Part shown: positions 9,860 through 17,615 of the stretch, piece after piece
Position numbering within the stretch: position 1 is the first letter of the stretch
Layout: every line of letters starts with the position of its first letter
Assembly (NCBI RefSeq): GCF_900114085.1
Contig: NZ_FORU01000018.1
Span: 1 to 64,000 of the forward strand
Direction of reading: 5' to 3'
From: Myroides guanonis
GTDB taxonomy: Bacteria; Bacteroidota; Bacteroidia; Flavobacteriales; Flavobacteriaceae
Length of the DNA: 64,000 nucleotides
Notes under the pieces: model-generated
What the model saw: the letters and a program-made list of their open reading frames with translations, nothing else
Told to the model about the DNA's origin: nothing
The model's database searches: none
Position numbers and translations under genes: made by a program

Positions 9860-10651
9860 ATGAATAAAAGTCAAATCGAAAGTTATAATGAGGATGGTTA
9901 TATTATAATTGAAAACATGTTTACTTTAGAGGAAGTGAATAAATACAAGAATGAAATATCTTATTTTGAAAATAAAAAGGATATACCAAATGTTATTTGC
10001 GAGGATAATAAGATTCGTTCGATATTTGCACCTCATATGTATTCTCAAGTATATGAAGACTTGTACAAAGATTTAAGGTTATTGAATATAGCTAAAAAAT
10101 TGGTAAAGGAAAATTTATATTTATATCAATATAAATTAAATCTTAAAGAGCCATTTTTAGGAAAATGGTGGGAGTGGCATCAGGATTATCCCTATTGGCA
10201 CTTCGATGATGGAGTGGCATCGCCAGATATGACTTCTGCAATGATTTATTTAGATGATGCAAAATCCTATCAAGGTCCTTTAATGGTTATTCCAGGGTCA
10301 CATAAGGAAGGGATAGCAAAATTTAAAGAGAAAGATACTCTTGATAAAAATGATATATTAAATTCACTTAGTTCAAACTTAAAATTTACTGTTGATAATA
10401 GCATCGTTAAAGCATATGCAGATCAAAACGGTATTGAGGTTTTAGAACTTAAAGCCGGATCAGTTATTTTTTTTCATCCGAATTTGTTTCATGCTTCTAC
10501 AGGTAATCTTTCTCCCTATGAAAGAGATACAGTCATAATAACTTATAATAGTATTAATAACTTGCCGGTTTCAGAAAATAAGAGACCTGATTATATTTGC
10601 TCTACAAACAATAGTGTTTTGACTGAAAGTGATGAATTGTGTAATTTATAA
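9860..10651 (+). CDS. PhyH-family Fe(II)/2-oxoglutarate dioxygenase, probable NRPS tailoring hydroxylase
   Basis: The 263-residue protein carries the double-stranded beta-helix metal site: H107-x-D109 in WEWHQDYPYW, distal H211 in LFHAST, and R222 in YERDT for 2-oxoglutarate. VIPGSHKEG is typical of phytanoyl-CoA, ectoine and proline hydroxylase relatives. It should hydroxylate an unactivated carbon of an amino acid or of the finished peptide. The ATG at 9860 is preferred to an in-frame TTG nine bases earlier, because the protein from 9860 begins in the usual family way (MNKSQIESYNEDGYIIIEN). A terminator lies between it and the monooxygenase, so it may have its own promoter; the neighbourhood still ties it to the peptide cluster. 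Confidence 0.88.
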   Translation: MNKSQIESYNEDGYIIIENMFTLEEVNKYKNEISYFENKKDIPNVICEDNKIRSIFAPHMYSQVYEDLYKDLRLLNIAKKLVKENLYLYQYKLNLKEPFLGKWWEWHQDYPYWHFDDGVASPDMTSAMIYLDDAKSYQGPLMVIPGSHKEGIAKFKEKDTLDKNDILNSLSSNLKFTVDNSIVKAYADQNGIEVLELKAGSVIFFHPNLFHASTGNLSPYERDTVIITYNSINNLPVSENKRPDYICSTNNSVLTESDELCNL

Positions 10652-10687
10652 TTTATTTCCATTTTAGAAAAACGATATAGATTAATG

Positions 10688-10719
10688 AAGCAGCTGTAAA
10701 TTATTGCAGCTGTTTTTTT
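10688..10719 (+). terminator. Rho-independent terminator of the oxygenase gene
   Basis: CAGCTG arms separated by ten bases, extended by A-T pairs and followed by a run of seven T, 37 bases after the oxygenase stop. Confidence 0.8.
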
Positions 10720-10751
10720 ATAAGTTGATTTTTCATGGATAGTCTGGAAAA

Positions 10752-10845
10752 ATGGTCAGTGAGACCATACTTTTTAGCATAATAATTTGACCAGTAGTGG
10801 AAAAATTGGTTCAATTGACCATTATCTATCAAAATGGAATGGTCA
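10752..10845. promoter_or_regulatory. Cluster of TGGTC/GACCA boxes, possible orphan operator
   Basis: Boxes ATGGTC (10752) and GACCAT (10763) form an inverted pair. TGACCA (10788), TTGGT with TGACCA (10806 and 10816) and TGGTCA (10840) follow. Such clustering suggests binding sites of a dimeric regulator. No gene starts nearby, and the stretch 10720-11089 holds nothing else I can support. It may be the surviving control region of a lost gene. Confidence 0.35.
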
Positions 10846-11089
10846 TCTTCATTAGGTTTAAATTTATCGAATATTCAATAAAACCTCATAAATATTACTT
10901 ACAAAACATTAGCCACTCACATCATAAAGATGTTTACAACATTTCAGAGGGTTATATGTTATTTTGCGAGTATAGTATTCCGTTCCAACGACTTGTTTCC
11001 TATTTTTCAATAATGCTAAGGATTATATCTCTTTTATTTCGTAGTCTTTCTCTTTAAAATCTTAAAGCTCCTACTCTTATATGGTCTGT

Positions 11090-11881
11090 TGTGCAGCCAC
11101 GAGTATTGCGATTAATTGTGCGGCTGGTACCACCAGATTGTGTTTGGCATCCACTTCTGCCTGCATATTGAATGAAACTTCAACCGCTTGTCATTGCACC
11201 AGTAAGGCTCCGACATCTTATCAGTGGTGTTTAATTGGGGTTCACCGCTTGCTTGCAATTTCTCTTCCAGTAACTCATAGCAAAGTTTATTCTTTTACAA
11301 ACGTGCTATCTTCTGTTGAACGTTTTTGATTTCTTTAGAATTCTCTTTCTTATCATTTTCTTCCAGTAGTCCTAAGTTTTGGTATCAATATATATTCCAA
11401 ATGTTTGTCTATTTTCCTTTGATTAAAATTAGCTTTCTTGCTATTGTGCGCTCGGCTTTTGGTGCCATCTATAGCAATGGTTTCCCCTGCTATTAAATCA
11501 GCATCTTTTAAAAAGCTAACAAAGAGTTTGAATAAGTTCTTTAATGCTACAGGATTGTCTTTTCTGAAATCGGAGATGCTGTGGTAATTGGGACGAATAT
11601 CTTCCAATAGCCATTCAATATTTCTAAACATTCTTTTTCTAATTTGCGACTGCTTCTTAATCTGGTGAGATAACAGTATAAATAGATTTTCAGAAATATT
11701 CCACTCTTATAACCTGACGACCTTCTTTTTTTTAAAGTGTTTTAACCTAAAACCCAAGCTTAGACAAATTTACAAAAAGATGCAAAGCATCTATAAAACG
11801 AACTTGATCATCGGCAGAAATAGGGTCTTCTAAACTTCAAATACGCATCAGATGTTGGGAAGTACCTAGGATATGTTGCAT
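11090..11881 (-). mobile_element. IS1182-family transposase remnant A (N-terminal two thirds, frameshifted)
   Basis: Read leftwards from a Met codon at 11881, pieces of an IS1182-type DDE transposase appear in changing frames: SLEDPISADDQVRFIDALH, then KIYLYCYLTRLRSSRKLEKE, IRPNYHSISDFRKDNP, AGETIAIDGTKSRAH (11353-11631 is the longest open piece, 92 codons), and finally MQAEVDAKHNLVV near 11140. Several frameshifts and stops break it, and the C-terminal catalytic part is missing. Family recognition is by these blocks; terminal inverted repeats were not found. It is not functional. Confidence 0.85.
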
Positions 11882-12131
11882 TCTTAAAATACGAAAAATC
11901 CTGTTTTTAAAAACAATACTTCCTATATTTGTTTAAAACTAAACGGAAGTTTTTTCACAGAATAACGTTGTACGACATTTGACTAAAAAAACGGATAAAA
12001 ATAAAATTCAAAAACTTTTTACAAATTTTATTTATTTTATTAAGCTTATTTAACGAAATTTTTATGATAAAATTAATGCTTCAGAAAAAATATATCATAG
12101 GTTTGTTAAAATTAATTAACTGAAAAATCTT

Positions 12132-12680
12132 ATGAAAAACATCTTTTTAGCTGTATTACTGTCTTCCTTTTTTTTTGTTAAAGCACAAAATAAAAAAGAC
12201 ATCATCCTAAATCCTTATGAGAAGAAAAATGAACTTATCTTGGATTTAATCGGACCGTTATTGAGTGGAGGAATTAATGCAAGTTATGAAAGACATTTAA
12301 ACAAAAAGTCATCATTGGGAGTTACTTTATGTTATATATACGATAACACCAAGGAAACAGATATGAATTATTCCATATCTCCGTATTACAGAATGTATTT
12401 TGGCAAAAAATATGCTTCTGGTTTTTTTGTTGAAGGATTTGGAATGGTTCATTCAACTGATGGAAAAAAAATATATGACACAGTAGAAAAATTAACATTT
12501 ACTGAAAACCCTAGTGTTATTAATCTTACCATTGGTGTAGGCTTAGGCTGGAGAGGTGTCGCAAAAAGTGGATTTACTTATGGCGCAAACCTAGGTATGG
12601 GAATAACTTTCTTAAATGCTGACAAAACTGACCACGACCACGTTGCTAAATTTTCTTTAAACGTAGGCTATCGATTTTAA
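12132..12680 (+). CDS. Small secreted outer-membrane beta-barrel-like protein
   Basis: The 182-residue protein has a clear signal peptide ([19 protein letters not shown]) and a mature part of alternating aromatic and small residues ending in YRF, typical of outer-membrane barrels sorted by a C-terminal Phe. Segments such as [19 protein letters not shown] and [17 protein letters not shown] look like barrel strands. It has no similarity I can place beyond the general outer-membrane barrel class (DUF3575-like). It is intact although it sits between two dead insertion sequences. It may be island cargo or a host gene that the elements landed beside. Confidence 0.75.
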   Translation: MKNIFLAVLLSSFFFVKAQNKKDIILNPYEKKNELILDLIGPLLSGGINASYERHLNKKSSLGVTLCYIYDNTKETDMNYSISPYYRMYFGKKYASGFFVEGFGMVHSTDGKKIYDTVEKLTFTENPSVINLTIGVGLGWRGVAKSGFTYGANLGMGITFLNADKTDHDHVAKFSLNVGYRF

Positions 12681-13500
12681 TGAAATTTCAGCATATAAAC
12701 TTGGTTCTTTCTGGTAATGGTAATGAGGCTGTCCGAAAAGGGCAGCCTTTTTGATGTAGCAAATTTTAGGAATTGATTTTTCTTTGGTTGATTTATGAAA
12801 AAATATTCTGTTACGGTTTTAAAAAGGTAAATTTCGACTTTTGTAAGTCTATTTCGAACTCGTACAGAAAATTTTATGGCACAAACTTCTAAGTGGGCAT
12901 TTATCACATCTTTTTGCTTGATAATATAGAACAAATTCTGGACAACAAACCGGTTGTCCTTCATTTTTTTCTTCTGCTCTTTATGAAAATAATTATACTT
13001 TACATAGGCTGTTATTTCTTTACTTTCAAGCATTTCGTAGTTTTCTTCGCTTCCATAACCAGCATCGGCTACCAACTGTTTTGCTTTGTTTTTGGTACCT
13101 TTTTTCAAATTCCTCCAGATGGGATTTTAAAGTTGCAGTATCGTTAGGTGTTTGATGGATAGATACGTTTGTAAGGAATTGATTTTCTGTGGATATCTGA
13201 GGATTATATGCAGGTTTTAACTGTCCGTTTTTCATATGGTCTTCCTTCATTCTTATAAAGGTAGCGTCAGGATCAGTCTTGCTGTAGGAGTTTCTATTGC
13301 CTAAAATCACTAAATCTTTTCGTGTTTTTCGAGTTTTGGCAGATGTTCCTCTTGAAGTTTTTGAAGCTCTTTGGCTGTTTTTTTGTTTGGCTCCTTGAGC
13401 TTTTTATTTAACTCAGCCAATTTTTCTTTTAGCTCTTCCGAGTTTATTTTTTTTGGTAACTCTTCCTTGTTAATCTTTCGGCTATCTGATGCTGCAGGCT
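12680..13500 (-). mobile_element. IS1182-family transposase remnant B (middle and C-terminal part, frameshifted)
   Basis: Read leftwards from about 13500: SDSRKINKEELPKK and a Lys/Glu-rich coiled stretch, then [20 protein letters not shown] with [17 protein letters not shown] (13310 downward), then [18 protein letters not shown] and [18 protein letters not shown] (13080 downward), and in yet another frame [12 protein letters not shown] near 12880. At least three frames are used and a piece is deleted before the Cys cluster. It is a different IS1182 subgroup from remnant A, because its central region carries the TDPDATFMRMKEDHM-type block. Its upstream edge abuts the recombinase remnant at about 13500. 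Confidence 0.85.
12726..12751 (+). terminator. Strong hairpin with T-run
   Basis: AGGCTGTCC pairs with GGGCAGCCT around GAAAA, followed by TTTTT. It serves the gene ending at 12680. It may have come with the 3' end of insertion-sequence remnant B, which overlaps it on the other strand. Confidence 0.75.
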
Positions 13501-13501
13501 G

Positions 13502-14060
13502 TAAATACAGAATAAATTCTGATACGGCTAACGAGGTATTTATAAAGAATTTAAAACAGTTTGTTCCTATACCGGAGATAAAAAATATTTATATTACTGT
13601 TTTATCAGAATGTTATAGAGAGCAGACCAAAGAAATATATGAAGAAAAGCTTAAAATAATAGCTCAGCTCAAAGATTATGAAAAGAGACTTTCGCACGCA
13701 AGAGATTTATTAGCAACACAACAAATCGATGCTTCAGATTATAGAGATATGAAATCTGATTATGGGCAGTAATTAACAGGCTGGAATTAAAATTAGCAGG
13801 TATTAATGTAGATGATCAAGATATTGATGAAATATTAAAAGTAGGTGTAGAAAACCTCTTGAAGCTCAATGAATACTACGATAGTGGGGATTGGTCTCAA
13901 TCAAGAATTGGTTCGATTTATCCTGAGAATTTCACGATTTCAGAAAATCAGTTTCGAACTACAAGGATCAATGAAGTTTTGCAAGTTATCTATTTGATTA
14001 ATAGTAGAATATCAACAAATAAAAAAGGGACAAAGAAGAAAAAGTCTTCTTTGTCCCATG
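13502..14060 (+). pseudogene. Large serine recombinase, 3' fragment with a frameshift
   Basis: From about 13502 the frame reads IKNLKQFVPIPEIKNIYI, then YEEKLKIIAQLKDYEKRL and ARDLLATQQIDASDYRDMK, and stops at 13772. Shifting one frame restores NRLELKLAGINVDDQDIDE and, near 13920, IYPENFTISENQFRTTRINE. This is the coiled-coil/C-terminal region of a phage- or transposon-type large serine recombinase, including the typical PE-x-x-TF and RTTR-N ending. The catalytic N-terminus is missing; it was replaced by insertion-sequence remnant B at about 13500. The second frame runs on into the tRNA-Met. It is dead, and it marks a former integrative element. Confidence 0.8.
14021..14057 (-). terminator. 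Terminator of tRNA-Met (minus strand)
   Basis: A perfect 13-base stem (GGGACAAAGAAGA / TCTTCTTTGTCCC) with an AAAAG loop. The A-run at 14021-14026 is a T-run on the minus strand, just beyond the tRNA 3' end. Confidence 0.85.
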
Positions 14061-14063
14061 TAG

Positions 14064-14137
14064 TAGCGAAGACGGGAGTTGAACCCGTGACCTCAGGGTT
14101 ATGAATCCTGCGCTCTAACCAACTGAGCTACCTCGCC
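14064..14137 (-). tRNA. tRNA-Met (anticodon CAT), elongator-like
   Basis: The reverse strand folds into a cloverleaf: acceptor GGCGAGG/CTTCGCT with discriminator A, D-arm GCTCAGTTGGTTAGAGC, anticodon loop TTCATAA, variable AGGTC, and T-arm ACGGG TTCAACT CCCGT. G1-U72 pairing and the absence of three G-C pairs below the anticodon argue against an initiator. An Ile-accepting (lysidine) CAT tRNA is less likely but not excluded by eye. The closing pair of the anticodon stem reads A31 opposite C39. CCA is not encoded. Confidence 0.93.
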
Positions 14138-14294
14138 ATTTTGGCTTGCATTACTTGTGCAATGCGGGTGCAAATATAGAATTAAAAATCAATATTCCAA
14201 AAATTATATATTTAAAGATTTAGATAAAAACTTAAATTTTTATTTTTTAATATTAATTTAAATGTTCTATATTACACGTCAAAATTGAAAAACT

Positions 14295-14681
14295 ATGAAA
14301 ATTAAGTACGAATTAGAATTCCCAATTAACTCATCTCCACAGCTGCTCTTTCAGTATATTTCTGATCCGTCTGGGTTGAGTGAATGGTTTGCTGATAATG
14401 TTAATTCTAGGGGGGAGTTTTACTCATTCCATTGGGATGATTCAGAAGAAAAAGCTCGGTTAGTTACAAAAAAAACAGATGAACGTGTTAAGTTTAGATG
14501 GCTAGATGAAGATAACGAAGAAACTGAGTATTTTTTCGAAATCAAAATTCTCAAAGACGAAATTACAAAAGATGTTAATTTAGTTGTAGTTGATTTTTCT
14601 GATGAGGAAGATTTAGAACAATCAAAACTTTTATGGGAAAATCAGATTTCAGATCTTAAACAAGTATTGGGTTCTGTATAA
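14295..14681 (+). CDS. START-like (SRPBCC fold) domain protein
   Basis: The 128-residue acidic protein is one of the Bacteroidota-specific small START-like proteins: ELEFPINSSPQLLFQYISDP at the front, GLSEWFADNV, FHWDDSEEKARL and a VDFSDEEDLEQSKLLWENQ tail. The helix-grip fold usually holds a hydrophobic ligand; the role of this clade is unknown to me. It stands alone after the tRNA, 40 bases before the aminotransferase gene, and may be co-transcribed with it. Confidence 0.8.
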   Translation: MKIKYELEFPINSSPQLLFQYISDPSGLSEWFADNVNSRGEFYSFHWDDSEEKARLVTKKTDERVKFRWLDEDNEETEYFFEIKILKDEITKDVNLVVVDFSDEEDLEQSKLLWENQISDLKQVLGSV

Positions 14682-14721
14682 TAAGCTTTATATTTGCTGT
14701 TCTTTTAAATAGAGGCATATA

Positions 14722-15567
14722 ATGGTTAATTTAAACGGACAGCAAAAAGCTATTTCAAATATATCGATTGAAACCAATAGAGGGTTTCTCTATGGTGATG
14801 CAGTTTTCGAAACAATTAAAGTTTTAGATGGTAAAGTATTATTTTTAGAAGATCATTATTTTCGATTGATGTCTTCAATGAGGATATTGAGAATGGAAAT
14901 TCCGATGAACTTTACTATGGAGTTTTTTGAGAAAGAAATTAAAAAATCTATTTCTATAGAGAATATCAACTCTTCAACGGCTTATAGAGTACGTTTTACG
15001 GTTTATAGGGATTCAGAGGGTTATTACTTACCAAAAGAGCAATCAATCGGGTACGTTGTGACTTCAGAGAGGCTTTTAAACGAAATGTATGTTTTTAATG
15101 AAGGGACATATGAAGTAGAATTGTTTCGTGATTTTTATATTACTAAACATTTGTTATCGACTTTAAAAACGACTAATAAATTAGTTCAAGTTGTAGGAAG
15201 TATTTTTGCGAAAGAGAATGGTTTTGAAAATTGTTTAGTATTAAATGATGAAAAAAATGTAATAGAAGCTCTACAGTCAAACTTGTTTGTTGTAAAGGGA
15301 AATCAAATTAAAACACCACCTGTTTCAGACGGATGTGTAAAAGGAGTAATGCGTAAGCAAATAATTGAATTAATTGCTAACAATAAGGATTATGAATTAG
15401 TAGAAGAATCCGTTTCACCATTTGAATTACAGAAAGCAGATGAGTTATTTTTAACAAACTGTATTGTTGGGGTTCAGGCAGTGAGTAAGTATAGAAAAAA
15501 AGAGTATACTACAAATGTTACTCAGGAATTACTGAAAAGACTTAATGCGAAAATCAGATTATCTTAA
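14722..15567 (+). CDS. Aminotransferase class IV (PabC/BCAT-like PLP enzyme)
   Basis: The 281-residue protein shows the fold-type IV PLP pattern: RGFLYGDAVFETIKV near residue 20, the Schiff-base lysine in STLKTTNKL near residue 150, EALQSNLFVVKG, and the VSDGCVKGVMR phosphate-binding stretch. Its length fits aminodeoxychorismate lyase or a small branched-chain/D-amino-acid aminotransferase. Motifs alone do not separate these, though PabC is plausible since flavobacterial pabC-like genes look this way. It overlaps the convergent yqgE-like gene by four bases at the stop codons. Confidence 0.8.
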   Translation: MVNLNGQQKAISNISIETNRGFLYGDAVFETIKVLDGKVLFLEDHYFRLMSSMRILRMEIPMNFTMEFFEKEIKKSISIENINSSTAYRVRFTVYRDSEGYYLPKEQSIGYVVTSERLLNEMYVFNEGTYEVELFRDFYITKHLLSTLKTTNKLVQVVGSIFAKENGFENCLVLNDEKNVIEALQSNLFVVKGNQIKTPPVSDGCVKGVMRKQIIELIANNKDYELVEESVSPFELQKADELFLTNCIVGVQAVSKYRKKEYTTNVTQELLKRLNAKIRLS

Positions 15568-16169
15568 TTAAAATCTGGATTTTCAGGGGCGTTTACCCAA
15601 ATAGAATATTCCTTACCTAGATCTTGAATAAAAGACTTCCAAAGAGTCTGAGAGGGGGTAAGGAATATTTTTTTATAATCAATATTATCATAAATATGAA
15701 TCCAGAAGTTATCGTCTATTTCATTATGTAGTTGATCAAAATCCCATCCCGAATAACCTAAGAAAAAACGAATGTCTTCTTTTTCTAGTTTTTTTGAATT
15801 GATTAGGTGTACAACTTGATCATAATCTCCTCCCCAATACATATGTTCATTAATGGCAACCCCATTGGAAATAAGATCAGGTCTAACATGAAGAAAGAAG
15901 ACTTTATCTTGCTCAACTGGACCACCGTGATATATAGTGAAATTTGCGTTTATTTCCGATATTAAACTATTTATTTCAATGTCTAGGGGTTTGTTCAAAA
16001 TAAAACCAATAGCTCCTTCTTCTTCGTATTCTGCAAGTATTATAACAGATCTAGAAAAAACACTATCTCCAGTTGCTGTTGTGGGTAATGAAAGCAGAAA
16101 ATCACCTTTATTTATAAATGAGGGAAGCATAAGTTTGGGGTGTAAAAGAGAGTTTGCATTATTGAACAT
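15564..16169 (-). CDS. YqgE/AlgH family (DUF179) protein
   Basis: The 201-residue protein has the DUF179 signature: FLLSLPTTATGDSVFSRSVI, EEGAIGFILNKPLD, IYHGGPVEQDKVFFLH and FFLGYSGWDFDQL. The family is widespread, with no settled biochemical function. The Met at 16169 gives a 13-residue extension; the internal Met at 16130 (MLPSFINKGDFLL) fits the usual family start equally well. It sits just downstream of the HU gene on the same strand, after a hairpin. Confidence 0.9.
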   Translation of the reverse strand: MFNNANSLLHPKLMLPSFINKGDFLLSLPTTATGDSVFSRSVIILAEYEEEGAIGFILNKPLDIEINSLISEINANFTIYHGGPVEQDKVFFLHVRPDLISNGVAINEHMYWGGDYDQVVHLINSKKLEKEDIRFFLGYSGWDFDQLHNEIDDNFWIHIYDNIDYKKIFLTPSQTLWKSFIQDLGKEYSIWVNAPENPDFN

Positions 16170-16170
16170 A

Positions 16171-16200
16171 AAAAAGACCCTACTGTAATAAGTAAGGTCT
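16171..16200 (-). terminator. Terminator of the HU gene (minus strand)
   Basis: An imperfect stem AGACC-TACT / AGTA-GGTCT, with a T-run on the minus strand, between HU and the yqgE-like gene. Confidence 0.65.
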
Positions 16201-16226
16201 AATTTATATCGTATAAGATACTAATA

Positions 16227-16505
16227 TTATTTCGTGTTAACTGCAGTTTCTAACTCTGAACCTGCTTTAAATTTAACTACGTTCTTAGCAGCAATTTGAA
16301 TCGTTTTACCAGTTTGAGGATTTCTACCATCTCTAGCTGCTCTTTCAGATACAGACCAAGATCCAAAACCTACTAAAGAGATTTTACCACCTTTTTTCAA
16401 AGTTTCACCAACATTAGATAAAAAAGATTCTAGTGCTTTTTTAGCTGCTGCTTTTGAGATTCCTGCATCTTCTGCAATTGCATCAATTAATTCTGTTTTG
16501 TTCAT
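16227..16505 (-). CDS. hup: HU-type DNA-binding protein
   Basis: A canonical 92-residue HU/IHF protein: MNKTELIDAIAEDAGISK at the start, FLSNVGETLKKGGKISLVGF, the beta-arm with RAARDGRNPQTGKTI, and a VKFKAGSELE end. It is a nucleoid protein that bends DNA non-specifically as a dimer. It has its own consensus promoter (16546-16575) and terminator, so it is a single-gene unit. Confidence 0.97.
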   Translation of the reverse strand: MNKTELIDAIAEDAGISKAAAKKALESFLSNVGETLKKGGKISLVGFGSWSVSERAARDGRNPQTGKTIQIAAKNVVKFKAGSELETAVNTK

Positions 16506-16545
16506 AATAATTTTTTTTTAACGGTTATTTTAATACGTTCTCATA

Positions 16546-16575
16546 CAAATTTAAAGTTATTCCTTTATAAAGCAA
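16546..16575 (-). promoter_or_regulatory. Bacteroidota sigma-type promoter of HU
   Basis: On the minus strand TTG (16575-16573), 19 bases, then TAAATTTG (16553-16546). This is an exact match to the TTTG/N19/TAnnTTTG pattern of the phylum's main sigma factor, 40 bases before the HU start. Confidence 0.8.
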
Positions 16576-16670
16576 GTGTTGAGCAATAAATACTTTACCA
16601 TTGTTAATAACTTTTTACTGTTTGTTGATAACTTACCTTGTTTTTTATAAAAACCCTCGAAGCCTATGTG

Positions 16671-17615
16671 TTATAAGGCTTTAGCGCTTTTACTTAGTTT
16701 TATCCCGTTTAATAGACTTGCAGTAGACATTTGTTTTTTTCCAGGAAACTGTAATTGAAGTATGTGAATGTATCCATCTGAAACGGCAATTTTCATTTCT
16801 TTTTTAGTAGTAATTATGGTACCTAAGGAATCTTGATGATTTGAAGCTTCAAATAGACTTTCATATATCTTAACTGTCCATGATTCGTCTTCATCTTTAA
16901 ATTCGCACCAAGCAGTTGGGTAAGGACTTAATCCTCTTATGTGATTGTGAATCTCTTGACCTGATTTAGACCAATCAATTTTACAATTATCTTTATTTAA
17001 TTTATAGGCTGTTTTAGTTTCTTCAGCTGGTTGAAGTATTGTCTTTACAGAATCGTTTTGAATGGCTTGTAACGTTTCAACAACAGCTATCGCTCCTAAA
17101 TTCATTAATCTATCATGTAAAGCTCCTGCATTCTCTTCTGGTAATATAGATGTTTCTTTACGTAATATAATTGCTCCGGTGTCAATTTTTTCATCAATGA
17201 AAAAGGTTGTAACACCAGTTTTAGTTTCACCATTTATAATTGCCCAGTTAATAGGAGCAGCTCCTCTGTAGTCAGGAAGTAAAGAAGCGTGAAGATTGAA
17301 AGTTCCAAGTTCAGGAATTCTCCAAACAACTTCAGGTAACATACGGAAGGCAACTACTACTTGCAAGTTTGGATTTAAACTATTTAATTCGTCAAGAAAC
17401 TCTTCTGATTTTAAGTTTGTTGGTTGTAGAATTTTAAGCTCTTTTTCCAAAGCATATTCTTTTACTGCGGAGTATTTTATTTTTTGTCCACGTCCTGCCG
17501 GACGGTCTGGAGCTGTTATTACAGCTACAACATTATATTGATTTTGGATCATGGCGTCTAGGATACCGACTGCAAAGTCTGGAGTTCCCATAAATACGAT
17601 ACGAAGATCTTTCAT
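16671..17615 (-). CDS. fmt: Methionyl-tRNA formyltransferase
   Basis: The 314-residue protein formylates initiator Met-tRNA using 10-formyl-tetrahydrofolate. It has RIVFMGTPDFAVGILDAM at the start, APDRPAGRGQKI, the catalytic block NLHASLLPDYRGAAPINW and the IDTGAIILRKE stretch, plus a C-terminal OB-like domain with LSPYPTAWCEF. The length is normal. Its start codon overlaps the recQ stop by four bases, so the two are translationally coupled. Confidence 0.97.
   Translation of the reverse strand: MKDLRIVFMGTPDFAVGILDAMIQNQYNVVAVITAPDRPAGRGQKIKYSAVKEYALEKELKILQPTNLKSEEFLDELNSLNPNLQVVVAFRMLPEVVWRIPELGTFNLHASLLPDYRGAAPINWAIINGETKTGVTTFFIDEKIDTGAIILRKETSILPEENAGALHDRLMNLGAIAVVETLQAIQNDSVKTILQPAEETKTAYKLNKDNCKIDWSKSGQEIHNHIRGLSPYPTAWCEFKDEDESWTVKIYESLFEASNHQDSLGTIITTKKEMKIAVSDGYIHILQLQFPGKKQMSTASLLNGIKLSKSAKAL

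Noticed and set aside
10797..11057. 86-codon plus frame after the oxygenase gene
   Set aside because: No domain, no ribosome-binding site, overlaps the box cluster and insertion-sequence debris.
11081..11329. 82-codon plus frame rich in Cys, Ser and Thr
   Set aside because: It is the opposite strand of transposase remnant A, which reads AEVDAKHNLVV on the minus strand.
12893..13147. 84-codon hydrophobic plus frame
   Set aside because: Antisense of transposase remnant B ([13 protein letters not shown] region).
13371..13772. Reading the 133-codon plus frame as one gene
   Set aside because: Its first 40 or so codons are antisense of remnant B; only the part after about 13502 is recombinase.
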